A DNA stretch of 64,000 nt from Sipunculus nudus (Eukaryota; Annelida; Sipuncula; Golfingiida; Sipunculidae), in the NCBI GenBank assembly GCA_026874595.1, contig CM049313.1, forward strand, positions 13,391,508 to 13,455,507. Direction: 5' to 3'. The notes beneath the pieces are model-generated. The model was not told the DNA's origin and did no database searches. It saw only the letters and a program-made list of their open reading frames with translations. The first letter of the stretch is position 1. Every line of letters begins with the position of its first letter. The translations under genes were made by a program, and so were the position numbers. Below are positions 12,301 to 23,293 of the stretch, piece by piece.

Positions 12301-15300
12301 CCAACAGTGTGTATACTTTATTTGAAAAGATGTTTTTATTTTATCAAATTTACTGAATCTTTTATTTTATTTTGGTGAATAAAATTAAGCATGTACTGAA
12401 AACTCAAGTGTGCAAAACTTGTTAATAGTGATTCAAGGAATAATCTTGTAGATGCCATGTTGTGGCATTGTTTTCTTTTAAATTCAGTTTAAACATTTGT
12501 GATTTTAAAATAATAAAATAGATGTGTTTGCATTATATGACCCAATATGAGCTACACTCTGGATATATAATAATTGCAACTTAGAATTCTAATATTTTTA
12601 CTTATATTTTCATTTTTTTTTTATTACAAATTTATAAAACTTGTAAATAAAACAAGTGACCCATGGGTCATGACGCTCAGCTGCCAAGCATGACCTGCGA
12701 CATCATGGGCTGAGATTCACAACTTTCAGTCAAATTTTGAAAAACCAATTTGCCAATTTGTTGAAATTTTCTACGACAACAGAAATATATATCACCTATG
12801 TCTGGTTAAAACACGGTATATTGATGGTCTGAGGAAAATGTATGATTGTTAAGGTATCCAGAACTATTCCCATAGCTTACGTGATACCTGTCAGTCTCAA
12901 AAGGAACACCACAAAGGGCAAATATCAGATCAAAATATATAGCAAAAAATCAAGGAAATCCATGCAAGAATTATTGAGAAACAGGTGCTTCTGCATGAAT
13001 TTTTATTCAATACAAGCCAACTGTACTGCACTTTCATATATGATGATAATATTTATTAAGAAATATTGGACCCAATCCTTTGCAAGATTACATTAATATA
13101 CGTCCGACTGCCTTCACTTTAACAGTTCTTGAGATAATATGATCAAAAGGAATTTAAAGATGGTTGCCTGGTGGCCATTTTGGACTTCTGACAGGTCTTA
13201 AATCAGACAACAACCATTCTCTAAATCGGACCAAAAATTGAAGGAAAATTACTGAAACTGCACTGAAAAAAGGATTTCTAAGGTGGCTAACTGGCAGACA
13301 TAATGGATTTCTGACCAGTCTGACATTTGATATCACACATCCTCCAATAAGAGACCAAGGGGCAAATTCTCCAAATGATGTTACAGTAATGAATGTCCAA
13401 AACAATTCAAAAGGCATGTTCAGGCACTCATATCAGATTTATAGATATGCAAATGTAAAAGTGTAGGTCCAATATTTTTTATTATCACTCTGCTTTTCAA
13501 TGGGGTCAGCAGGGTTGGTAAACTGCAAAACCTTAAAGGAAGGAAATGCAGAAAGCATGACTAAGAGTCTTGTAATAAAATAAAGCCATCCTAAATCAAG
13601 TACACATCCACATATTATGAGAACAAACACTTGCTTTTATATGTGGTGATTTATATAAAAATATTCAGATATCTAGGAAACTAAGTTTATTGCTATGATA
13701 CCCTAAAATAAACTGCAAAATGTTCCCATCATCTTATAAATCAGTAGATAAACCTTAATACTATACTCTCATAGTGTTAATTCCTGGCTGAAGTATTCCA
13801 ACAATAGTGTTTCGTTATGCAGTAAAGAGGTACTTATCACTCAGCCTTATCACTTAATAGCCTGATACAAAAGGGAGTCATATGTCACCAGTGTCACTCA
13901 CAATTACAGCCACACGGTGTACCAGCTGGAGTGCAAGCTTATATATACAAGAAAAATAGAGATGGTCTACAAAATAAGTTGACCTGACCTATGACCTTGG
14001 CCTTTTGCCCACATATCAACTGAATTCTTTCTAAATGATGGGTAACTATTAACCAATTACATCTGGCCGGGTGTAATTACTTGGCAACCAATGAGTGAAT
14101 AACTTAGACCTGCAACCTTTAACCTCCTGACCAGGTAACCTCAAAATCAATTAGTTATTTCTTCATGCAAAAAGACCCATAAATATGAAGTTTAAATCAC
14201 ATTGAGTGATGCATAGATGTGGTATATGTGAAAGACTGAAGGTTTGGGTTGAACAGTTTCACTTTAAATATGTTCACAAGCATTTAGAATAATATTGTGA
14301 CCTTGACCTTTTAAACTCAACATCAATAGGCTTCTTCCCCTATTGGTAGGTAAGCCATATATGACAGATTGAAAGTATAGATTGAAAAGTTTGCCTGAAA
14401 ATGACTCCACGCAAGAAGAGGGTGCTGTGAACTTGACCTTTGACCTCAATATCAACAGGTCTTTTCCCCTGTTGGCAGAGAAGCAATATCAGTGCTGAAA
14501 GATTTGGAATGAAAGGTCTAGCTTGAAATGTGTCCACAACCTTTTCAAAGAAGTGGATCCTGTGACCCTGACCTTTGACCTTGTGACCTCAACATCTATA
14601 GGATTCTTCTCCCACTTAGTAGGTGAGCTATATGTGAAAGATCAAAGAATTGGGATGAAAGGTTTGGCTTAAATTGCATCCACAGGCTTTTCAAAGAAGT
14701 TGGTTCTGTGACCTTGACCTTTGACCTTGTTACCTCAAAATAATTATGGTTCTTCCCCTGTTGGTAGGTGAGCTGTATGTGAAAGATGGAAGGTTTGGGA
14801 TGAAAATTTTGGCTAAAAGAATTATTTCTGAGGGGTGCAAACACACCCCATAACTTCAAGAATATAGGTCACAGTGACCTAATTTCAGGTTTGCAAGGAG
14901 ATCTTTTTAGAACCTCTAAGACTGCATAGGGTTCATGGCCCTAGCCCCTACGGTTACGATTTGTGCCCTGCTAACGGATGGCCGGCCGGCCGGCCAGACG
15001 GAAGGACGATGGACAAAGACCCATTGCTATAGCCCAGCATGACTGAAAGTCAGCTAAGCTAAAAAATGAATCAGATAAAAACTATTAATGGAAAAAGTGG
15101 ATATGCTAAAAAAAAAGGCTTATATATAAACTTAAATGCATTATTCTCTAGAAAGTGAAATAAAGGTATTAGTCCATTCTGTCCACTTGCCTGTCCATCT
15201 GTAAATTTTTCATATGCATCACAGTATCTCAAAACTGTTACTGTTTTCTTCATGACAGTCTTGTCAGAGTATTAGTTTGCAATCATATATTTAGAACTTA

Positions 15301-16383
15301 ACTATAACCAAGTAGGAGGGCCCCTTTCCTCACAGTTTCTCATATACTTAAATAAATGAAAAACATTACAATAGAATATTTTCATAATTTTGCATTTGGT
15401 AAAAATTTCAAACTTCAGCTGAGCGCCGTGACCCATGGGTCCCTTGTTTATATGCCTATCCATGATGGAACATATTATAGTATACCCAACATCTGTTATC
15501 TTTTTGTGTTGCCGTGATAACTTACCAGGCATATGATGGATTTGATCAAACTCAACAGAAAGATTCATCAGTATAATATCTCACCTAAGTTTGATTTCAT
15601 CCAAATCCATACATATTTAAAGAGGTCAGAGGTCACCAGAGTTTGGTTGCACCATGATGACTTACCAGGTACCAAATATCTGATGGATTTTCATGAAACT
15701 GATTCTGAATATAAACCCATACAGTTCCTACCTGGATTACATTCTCAGCAAATTTCATGCATATTTAATGAGGTCAGAGGTTACAAGATATGTGACGTGC
15801 ATATTATACACCATTTGCAGTTACAAGTATTTTTCTGGCCTAATGAATATCATAACCAGGTATCCAACTGCAAGTGCCTTTGACCAGTCAATGCAATTTC
15901 ATAGCAAATAAAAATCTTGCTTAAAAATCTCATTAAAAAAAATTCAGAATGTTTTGACAAGGATGACACATAACCTCAGTTCAGTCTCTCAGGTAGAGGA
16001 AATTAAAATCTCTGTGTTTGTTGCAGGTGAAGATGATGCAGAAATATAGAGTGCTGGCCGGAATTAATGGAGCAGGGCTCATGAACGGTTTGTACCTGCC
16101 AAAGTTTGCTGTAGTCATACAGATGGTGCCGTATAAAGCCCAGCTGAACTTTGTAGAATATGGAGCCCTGATGAAAGCTAGAGGACCTTACATGGAGTGG
16201 CACAACACACACGAGAGTCTACACTCACCAAGACCAGGGGATAGATATAACAATCACGCAGACACGAGAGTACATGTTGGGGAGTTCAGGGCGCTCATTA
16301 AAAAAGCTGTTGATTTGGTTACCACAACAATAGAAAGTGAGATAAACAGAATTAATAGAAATGATAGAAATGATGAGCTATAA
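3312..16383 (+). CDS. GT61-family glycosyltransferase (EOGT/POMGNT2-like), 3' portion, five exons
   Basis: Five exons (3312-3374, 3812-3919, 6118-6245, 10475-10577, 16027-16383) join in frame to 252 C-terminal residues and a TAA stop; all introns are GT-AG. The joined protein has the GT61/DUF563 layout: a basic stretch RKGRRRILNEDEL (the 'R..R.I.NE.EL' region), a beta-rich segment ending SGKTFQEQ, then AGINGAGLMNGLYLP, which aligns with the family motif G(V/I)HGAGLT, and PYKAQLNFVEY. The chain ends NRNDRNDEL, a KDEL-like retention signal, so I infer an ER-lumen enzyme, like EOGT, which also ends in a KDEL-type tail. Known GT61 members add GlcNAc or xylose to proteins or glycans; donor and acceptor cannot be read here. 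No start codon or signal peptide is visible, so upstream exons lie outside the window or were not recognised. The motif His is replaced by Asn. EOGT versus POMGNT2 subgroup is not resolved. Confidence 0.83.
3812..3919 (+). CDS. GT61 gene, exon with FDQALLGDHQMAPLDQ
   Basis: There are 36 codons, phase 0 to phase 0. The acceptor is atataaaacag and the donor GGG/GTAAGT. The reading FDQALLGDHQMAPLDQ then ICFDNLYFG looks like the cysteine-containing loop that precedes the Rossmann-like half in GT61 proteins. The 27-bp minisatellite begins 65 bp after the donor. Confidence 0.75.
3985..5702. repeat. 27-bp minisatellite in a GT61 intron
   Basis: About 60 tandem units of roughly GATAACCAGTCC + TGACTTATCCTGTGA. 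The core 4,130-5,070 is nearly uniform; both flanks are diverged and contain units with AACTGGTCC or ACATCATG variants. The period is a multiple of three and the minus strand lacks stops, so it reads as LSHRISQDW repeats; this is a by-product of the unit. Confidence 0.95.
6118..6245 (+). CDS. GT61 gene, exon ending KLKIGIITR
   Basis: There are 42 codons plus two bases (split Arg). The acceptor is gatatatttcag and the donor ACCAG/GTACAT. It encodes an acidic helix (FTDEALIGDYIRYIKDHF) followed by the hydrophobic strand KIGIITR, which leads into the basic motif of the next exon. Confidence 0.8.
6540..9387 (+). mobile_element. interspersed repeat, head AGCTCAGCTGAC and tail CAGCTGAGCG...CCCTTGTT (plus orientation)
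   Basis: The head at 6,540 is AGCTCAGCTGACTATAAGTC, followed by a GTCCGTCCGTCC run. The body holds three successive copies of a 650-750-bp module marked by ATGTCCCCAAGATCTCCTA and GGGTCTTTGCGACTT (6,690, 7,375, and a decayed one at 8,030). A poly-C tract lies at 8,647. The tail at 9,357-9,387 is CAGCTGAGCGACGTGACCCA...CCCTTGTT. There is no coding capacity, so it looks non-autonomous. The class is unknown. The same family recurs in the window in both orientations. Confidence 0.7.
9388..10474. other. intronic sequence with a truncated head fragment of the same repeat family
   Basis: A head-like AGCTCAGTTGACTGGAAGTC lies at about 9,451. The rest is AT-rich with no supported coding sequence until the GT61 exon at 10,475. 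Confidence 0.4.
10475..10577 (+). CDS. GT61 gene, exon with RKGRRRILNEDEL
   Basis: The exon completes the split Arg and then reads RKGRRRILNEDEL and FEIELVEFSGKTFQEQ. The arginine-rich R..R.I.NE.EL pattern is typical of GT61 enzymes. The acceptor is gatttgcag and the donor GAACAG/GTATGA, phase 0. Confidence 0.82.
10902..11114 (+). other. CpG-rich possible first exon with a mitochondrial-like leader
   Basis: An ATG in context CACATGG opens 70 codons. The first 27 residues, MAPMHARLLLRTAFESCNII and AHSPAQK, are rich in Arg, Ala and Ser with one acidic residue, like a mitochondrial presequence. A possible donor TTTACG/GTAATC lies five bases before the stop. About nine CpG dinucleotides fall in 210 bp, well above the surrounding intron. 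I recognise no family and could not find a following exon, so this may be a chance frame or part of a repeat. Confidence 0.25.
11197..15448 (+). mobile_element. plus-oriented copy of the AGCTCAG...CCCTTGTT repeat family, interrupted
   Basis: A truncated head TAGCTCAGATGACC is followed by the ATGTCCCCAAAATCTCCTA module, the poly-C tract at 11,995 and a distinct 12.0-12.65-kb segment. A tail CAGCTGAGCGCCGTGACCCA...CCCTTGTT ends at 15,448. A minus-oriented copy (12,651-15,060) lies between, so I infer a nested insertion. That the two flanking parts were once one element is not proven. Confidence 0.5.
12651..15060 (-). mobile_element. minus-oriented copy of the same family with internal 150-bp tandem units
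   Basis: The inverted tail AACAAGTGACCCATGGGTCA is at 12,651 and the inverted head AAGTCAGCTAAGCT ends at 15,060, next to a (GGCC)n/GACGGAAGGACGATGG stretch. The inside differs from the other copies. It holds about four tandem units of roughly 150 bp between 14,250 and 14,850, each with GTGACCTTGACCTTTGACCT and TTCTTCCCCTGTTGGTAGGT. Confidence 0.6.
15500..15800. repeat. two diverged tandem copies of about 155 bp
   Basis: Shared blocks are TGATGACTTACCAGG/TGATAACTTACCAGG, GATGGATTT, and CATATTTAA(A/T)GAGGTCAGAGGT. The open frame across it (15,533-15,883) is in repeat sequence and I do not call it a gene. Confidence 0.5.
16027..16383 (+). CDS. GT61 gene, terminal exon with NGAGL motif and NDEL tail
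   Basis: The exon has 118 codons and a TAA stop. The acceptor is gtttgttgcag. It carries the family core: KMMQKYRVLAGINGAGLMNG, LPKFAVVIQMVPYKAQLNF, then ARGPYMEWHNTHESLH and a hydrophilic tail ending NDEL. Human EOGT also keeps this C-terminal part contiguous and ends in a KDEL-type signal. Apart from the Asn at the HGAGL position, no residue looks broken. Confidence 0.88.
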   Translation: MKMMQKYRVLAGINGAGLMNGLYLPKFAVVIQMVPYKAQLNFVEYGALMKARGPYMEWHNTHESLHSPRPGDRYNNHADTRVHVGEFRALIKKAVDLVTTTIESEINRINRNDRNDEL

Positions 16384-16580
16384 TGATAAAAAATTTCATT
16401 AGTTAAGTTTGATTCATTTCTTTAGTGTATTTTATCCTATTTTTATACTCCATTCCACAATTTCTGTGATATTTTGAAAAATATTTGAATTGAAACACAG
16501 GTTGCTGGTACCCAGCTGGAAGAGAGCACAACTAAATATGTTAAAGGAAAAATGACATATAACAGGCATAGAAATTCTCT

Positions 16581-16586
16581 AATAAA
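16581..16586 (+). promoter_or_regulatory. possible polyadenylation signal AATAAA for the GT61 gene
   Basis: AATAAA lies about 200 bp after the stop and is followed by T-rich sequence. Such hexamers are common in AT-rich DNA (others at 19.32-19.33 kb), so this is only the nearest candidate. Confidence 0.3.
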
Positions 16587-18416
16587 TTTTATATGGTGTA
16601 TGGAGGCATCTATGGTTTAATGACATACTAATCCCCTGTTGTAAGCAAGTTTCACCATCCATGCCAATGATGTCATTGTGGGATTCTGGTTTACTTCGGG
16701 GTTTTGAGTTGGTATTATCAGGTAATTTTCACCTTAAGTATAAACAATCCATAGCTCAGTATTATGAACCAACCTGTTGCAGTTATAAATCAGGAGTTTC
16801 TGTTTCAACAAACTAATGACAAACTACAAATCTGCATTCTAAGGAATGCAAGCCTCCGCCATGTGGGGGAGAGTCCCTATAGTGGGATGCTGCCAGAACC
16901 ATGTTTGAATTAACTTATTCTGCTCATATTCAAAGGTTCATTTGTACATAAGTAACTACATTTGTGAAAATTCCTTGATCAGGTTCATTTTTAATTACTG
17001 ATTCTTCATTCCCAAAATGCCCTGATAATGTTAAGAGATTCCATTCCTGATTGCATGATATATGTTGTGAACAGACACATATACACCCACAGATGGGGAT
17101 GAACATATACCGTTATCCTCCAGGCAGAGACAATTATATATGTTTCTTCCTGTCACTGGAGATTACATAATGAACAATGTAAATTCCTGAGTTGAGAGTT
17201 TTAACATAGTTGATTACTGTTATAGCATTACTGTGTAACTTTTACAGCAATGTCTAAATCAAACATAGCCTGTTACACCCATTATGGTTCTGAGTTTTCA
17301 AATTTGGTCATATGATCGCTGTTACATTAATATCATGTAAAACACACTCATTGAGGGCATGTTCTTTTTACATTACAATTTATATTGAAAGTAAGGTTGA
17401 TGCCTGAAGATGTTGACCACAGTATATTTATTGATAAAAAATGTTATTTTACAGAAATTTCTGTGAAAAATGTAAATTCACAATTTCTTTAATGAAGTAT
17501 ACATTATACTCGGGCCTGCCAAATCATTCTTTTTAAAAGTGTCACTCTTTAATCATTCTTTTTAAAGTGTCACTCTTTTTTGAGATTTTCCTGAAAATAA
17601 TTTTTTTTTTCACTCTTAATCAGCAGCACTGTTTCTCCTATTTTTTTCTTAGTAAAAGAACTCTGATATATTCTATTTCTCTCCTGCTTGAACAGTCCAG
17701 TTAGGACAGGAAGGGGACATTAAGCAATTTTTATGAGTGCAAAGGACCAGCATGTGTTGGAAATGCCCTAATGTTCAGAAGGGGGTTGTGCAACAAATAT
17801 GTTTCTGACTTTGGGAATGATATATATACACATTTCTAGTATGTGAATCACAATTTTATTCCACCCTTGATTAAATAATGGAGAGTTGACACTAAATTTT
17901 ACTCTTTTTATCACTCTCTTATTTCGAGGAAGTCTACTCCTTTTTTCCAGAGCACTTGATCTTTTTTCAATCATTTACCTTTGGCAGGCCTGATACTTAT
18001 CTTGATTGATTGTTTTATGTGCAAGATTTGGTTAAATTTAAATGTATTCATAGACACTGTATACTGTGGTTATCTATATATTTTTTAGTTAAATTTTCCA
18101 TCCTCATTGATTTGTGAGTGTTCCATTTTGTGATTTCAAAATCCAGAATCCAGTAAACGTCAGAAGGACGGGGTATCCAATATCCATTATTGACAGATAT
18201 GATGAAACATATTACACTTATAAGATTAATCTTTGATTTAGAGGTAACATCAAAGCTATGTTGTTCTTATTATAACCACCTTTTCAATTTTTAATTCATG
18301 GATAACTAATCAGTATGCCAGGGATGCCAGTGTGGGTATATGATACCTCATTGTGCAGTTGATTATAAGTAGAAATACTGTAGTAATCTTGTACCTGTAT
18401 CAGAACATATATATTC
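16587..18416. other. intergenic, AT-rich; nothing recognised
   Basis: A local 20-bp direct repeat (TCATTCTTTTTAAA at 17,525 and 17,552) is the only structure seen. It may contain the GT61 3' UTR. Confidence 0.4.
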
Positions 18417-18838
18417 CAATATCACATAATCATAGTGGGCAAGAGTTTGAAACTTGAACATTCCTGTATCATCAAATCACAGAGGGCAAAAGACTGAAAC
18501 ATGAACATTCCAATATCAAAGAATCAACATTCCAATATCAAAGAATCAAAATGGGCAAGTGCTTGAAACATGAACATGTGTGTATCACAGAATCAAAGTG
18601 GACTGGTGCCTGAAACACAAACATTCTTGTATCACTAAATCTCAGTTGGCAAGAGTCTATAACATGAACATTCCTGTATCACAGAATCACTCTGGGCTAA
18701 AGTCTGAAACATGAACATTCCTATATTATAGAATCAAAGTGGGGTGGTGCCTGAAACACAAACATTCCTGAATCACCAAATTACAGTGGGCAAGTGCCTA
18801 AAACATGAACATTCCTGAATCACAGTGGGATAGTGCCG
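18417..18838. repeat. 47-bp minisatellite, about nine units
   Basis: Units start AACATTCCTGTATCA and end GTGGGCAAGTGCCTGAAACATG, with ATG/ACA alternation at the end. Units are 80-90% alike. One unit carries an internal duplication of AACATTCCAATATCAAAGAA. Confidence 0.85.
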
Positions 18839-20274
18839 GATTTTGAGGACTAGAATTTTTACTTAATTAACATGTTATGCTTTCTTTTTGAATGATCTCA
18901 TGCTTATAATTACTGGTCTCATGATTAAAGACTTCTTATCATTGGCGTGCAGTTAAGCTGTTTATCAATTGTTCAGAAACTGAAATTGAAATCTCAACAT
19001 TGATCTCCTTACTGATCACCTTATTATTAATTTTAATAAATTTAAAGATGAATCTGAGTGCATGTAATTGTACAACCAAGAAATGTACATACAATTTGCT
19101 TAAGTGTATTGAGGGCTGCTTTACTTATATTGAATGTGTGATATGAATCTCTAACAAGTAATGTTACTAAAAATGACAGAAAAATTAATTAAGTGATGTT
19201 TATATGATCTATTAATATTCATGACCATTTGATGATTTTTATATTGTGGTCATTTATTGAATAATCCTTAAATTTGGTTTCACATTTACACCAGAAATGC
19301 CTAAGCATGTTCTTTGATTATTTAAATAAATAAATTCTGCTTGATTCCTTTTTTGTAATGTTCTCTAAACCTTTATAAACCATGGTAAATTATAAATTAT
19401 AATTTTCTCATTATCTTACAGGCCACAGAAACATTTAATTTATTCCAGATATATGCTTGATTGCAGATGTTAACAAATTAATAATATTTTTGTAGTCTCA
19501 CTGGTTTCTGCAATGTGCTTTGTATATTTTTATTGTTATGTCTATAAAAGTATAATTTACAAATTTACAACTCATTATTTTTCTATTGATATTTACTTAC
19601 AATGGACAAGGTCAGTCATATCTTTTTTATAGCACAGGTATGCTTTTATCCAAGAATTAGATGATCACAGCACTTTTGTGACTAATATACCAACATGTAT
19701 TTCTACTTTTTAGTCTTTTTACCAGTGGCTTGCTTACACTTACAGAATATATATTTAGCCTGTTTCAGACAATTCATAAGACTTGATATGTTTATGTTAA
19801 TGATATTAATGTAATGCTTGATTGCAAATATATTTTACTGAATTTTCACTCTCATTTATGAGATATGTCAATTTTTGTGCTGTCCATCAAACACAGATAT
19901 TGATTCTAATGCATAAGTTATACAAGAGTGACAAAACTATCTATAATATAGATTAAAGCTGCTTTTGTGTCTGATTTCTCAAGTGCTGTCACATATCAAA
20001 GGTCAATGATGGTTTTCCCACGGTTATCAATTAACTTCTCAGATGACAAGGTGTCAGACTTTTTTAAATGTACGATGAAACAGAACAAATGTATTTTTAT
20101 AAGTCAGTCTGTTTCAGTCAAAAGTAAATTTACAATGTTCTGAATTCAAAGCAGACAGACATACTTCAATAGTTGCTAGATAATCATATAATTGCATGAT
20201 GCTGGTGAAAGTAAAATGTAAAATACTCATTGGCTGTGAGATCGGCATGTAAATTATACAATAGTGTATTGTAT
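18839..20274. other. intergenic, AT-rich; nothing recognised
   Basis: No conserved frame, exon or clear repeat was seen. Confidence 0.4.
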
Positions 20275-20280
20275 AGTACA

Positions 20281-20679
20281 AAGGGTTCCTGCAGGGCCTT
20301 AAAAAGTCTTATTTTTTATTTTTCATTTTTAAGGCCTTGAAAAGGCCTTAAAAATGCCAGGAATCCTGACATAGGTCTTTAATTTGATTTTACCCATCCT
20401 GATATAATGAATGTGCATAAACAGTTCAGTGATTGAACATAGGCTTGAGACAGTTTAGAAGTTGCTGCTGTTACTTGTCCAAGAAAGATCTCTGTAGATT
20501 CTCAGGACTCCGCTGATAGATGAAGGTGACTTGTATTAATCACCATTTCAGATCTTCTGTAGTTTTAAAGCACAGTAGGGCCATTAAAGAATTCAGTTGT
20601 ATAAAAGGGTCTTAAATTTTCTGTCAGCTGGTCTTAAAAGGGTCCTAAATTTGCTTTGCCAAGAATTGCAGGAACCCCG
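20281..20679. mobile_element. 399-bp MITE-like element with TIR GGGTTCCTGC
   Basis: It opens AAGGGTTCCTGCAGGGCCTT and closes GCAGGAACCCCG, so a perfect 10-bp inverted repeat (GGGTTCCTGC/GCAGGAACCC) lies at the ends. Both sides carry AGTACA (20,275-20,280 and 20,680-20,685), a likely target-site duplication. The inside has GGCCTTAAAAA motifs in both orientations and no coding capacity. Confidence 0.7.
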
Positions 20680-20685
20680 AGTACA

Positions 20686-23293
20686 GGTTAGCTCGGGTGT
20701 CATTGTATTAAATCTGTATAACGGGAATGTGGGAACATTTATACTTGACATGGGAGGTTCAGCAAGTTACAGCACTGATGTTGCTGGAGATCAGTCTTTA
20801 ATTGATGCTATGGACACATGCTAGGCACATGATATGCTAAGTTGTGTATGTATGTCATAATTTTTACTTCATATGGCAAACTTTACATCGTTCATTAATA
20901 ATTGTTGATCACAGTGGATTATCTTTTAACATTTGTAACAGACATTCCGTATACACGAGAGCTAACATTCCAATATCATGTAATTATTTGGTATACAGTA
21001 ATAGGAAAAATGAATGCTTTTAGAATGTTCGTTATGATATTATGTACAAATTGCACATTTGATAAAATGTTTTTTTAACAATGTATTTGACTAGAAAATA
21101 GTTACAATAACATTAATTATAGTTAACAAATGTTTGTAGATATAAATCATATGCATATCACGTGTTGAAAATAAACTGCCTTTTTTATCACTGATTAATC
21201 GACTCATTTATCAGGATGAATGCGTCAGTCTGTAAAGTCCTCAAATATGAGTCGTTTTTCTGATGTTGAATTTTACAAAAATTCAATACACTCATTTGCG
21301 CATACACACACACACATATACACCACACTGATCTGCTTTTGATAAAGACCACATGACTTCATTTTATCAAAGAGTATCCTTTAATAATGATTCATCACTA
21401 AATGTCCCTGTAAGTTGATGTTTGTGTATGTGGTCGACTGAATGAAGGTCAGATGATCTTGGTATCCTGGAGGTCTTGATTTCCAGTAGTCCATGTAGAC
21501 TTGACTTACTGGTACAACAACTTGGGTTGTTTGACTGTCTGTGCTGTTAAGGATACCTGTCAGTGCTGGCAAGATGAGGATGAGTATGGAATGTAACCTG
21601 GGTGTGTAAAAAATAACACCTACAATCAATGAGATACTATTTATATCATGCGATGGAACTGCATGAGCTGAGATGTATTTAAAAAAAGCTATTTGATGAC
21701 AAAGTATAATTAAGGTGATATAAGACATGCATCAATCATGTAAACTAAATTAACATAAGATTTTAAATTGAAGGGACTGGCAGAAAAAATCAGCACCTGC
21801 AATGTTCAAAATTAGCAGATTTTTACATGTAAATAATAGAAGACTTCAGGGATCCTGTAGCTAATTATTCTGACATAAGAACAGCTATTTATATGAGCAG
21901 GTTAAACCCACCCATATGGCATTAGAAATTGTTTTTAAATTGACTTTATTATCATGTACAAGCATAATAGGAAGCTAAAAAGAAATTACCACATAAAAGT
22001 TGCAAGGCATAAATTGGTGAGATTGGACAAACACTATTTATTCTTATCCTGGTGAAAACTTTTACACCGGAATAGGGGCAGTTAATTAAGGTATCGTTAT
22101 TGTCTAAAAAACCCTATATCTAAAATCAGTCCAAAAGTGATTTATTTTCATATTAGACCCCATAAGTATACAATATTTTAAACCTGGTACAGTTTTGATG
22201 GTAAACATATTTTTGAATTTTTTACTCATTTTCACAGGATTTTGTAACATTTAAAAAAATAAAATTTTCAAAAGATACACTATTTTAAGCCCCAAGTGAC
22301 AATCCAGTTTTTAATGTAGTCCGTTTCACCACCTGCTGTCCACCTGTTTTTTGTTGATGATTTTCTTAAAAGTTTATATTTTTCAATAATTTCCTAGAAA
22401 ATAACATATGGAAGTGACAACCTAATAATGCAATTAAGAGTTTTACAGTAAATTTACCGTTTATGTTTCACAACATTTTAGTCTCTTCACCATGATCTGG
22501 CAGATATGATGTGTCCCTCCATAAGAAGCCATCTTTGTTTTAGCTGGTTATATTTTTAGAGTGTTTACATGAGATCATCCAATCAGCAGCTGTCAGCTGA
22601 GGCTGTTTTTGCATGTGACCAATGACCTTGACCGCCATAAATGGGTCTGATATGATGTAAAATGTAGACTGATTTCTCATATTTTCAAATAATTCTGTTT
22701 CTTAAAAAAGGTGTAAGGTAGGTATTTATTTACCTTGTTGAAAATTAGGTCCTTAAATCCTATACTCTCCACTATAATTGTTTTCCTTGAAATGTAACTA
22801 ATAAAAATGTTCATAGCAAAAAACAGGTGGACATGAGGGGATGAAACAGACTATAATATTAAACTACATGACAATATCTCTAAAACATTTTTGTTTTTCT
22901 TTATCTTGTTTCTATTTACCCTAAAACTGAAATTTTAAATTATTCATTTAAAATTTTATAAAAAAAAATTGTATACCATCAGGAAGATCACAGAATCAGA
23001 TTTAAAATAAAGTATACTTTATGGGGTCTTATATGAATTTAAAGCACTTTTGAATTTTAGTTAGATATAGGGATTTAGACAATAATGATATTTTTATAAG
23101 AGCGCAAAAGTTATACTGTCCTTCAACAATATAACAGAGGAAATTCCATAATGGAATCCCATTTTACAATTTTAGAATTCATTTAACAATAACAGGTTAA
23201 AACTTTCAAATCTGAGTCCCTGTTTACTGAACATATTAGTTGTAATAATACTTACTTGGACACAAATGTGAAAATCTTGAGCCATACTTGAAA
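20686..23293. other. intergenic region downstream of both converging genes
   Basis: It probably contains the PDCD7 3' UTR. No reliable poly(A) site could be picked. One weak coding-like stretch at 21,381-21,558 (minus strand) is listed separately. Confidence 0.4.
21381..21558 (-). other. weak putative terminal exon, unrecognised
   Basis: After a possible acceptor GCACTGACAG the minus strand reads STDSQTTQVVVPVSQVYMDY, then WKSRPPGYQDHLTF and a stop after VMNHY. The composition is protein-like. I find no partner exon and no family. It could be chance or an alternative 3' exon of PDCD7. Confidence 0.2.

Noticed and set aside
15533-15911. 116-codon plus-strand frame
   Set aside because: It spans two tandem repeat copies, and the second copy is open in another frame as well; no family similarity was seen.
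20597-20824. 75-codon plus-strand frame
   Set aside because: It begins inside the TIR element 20,281-20,679 and has no similarity that I recognise.
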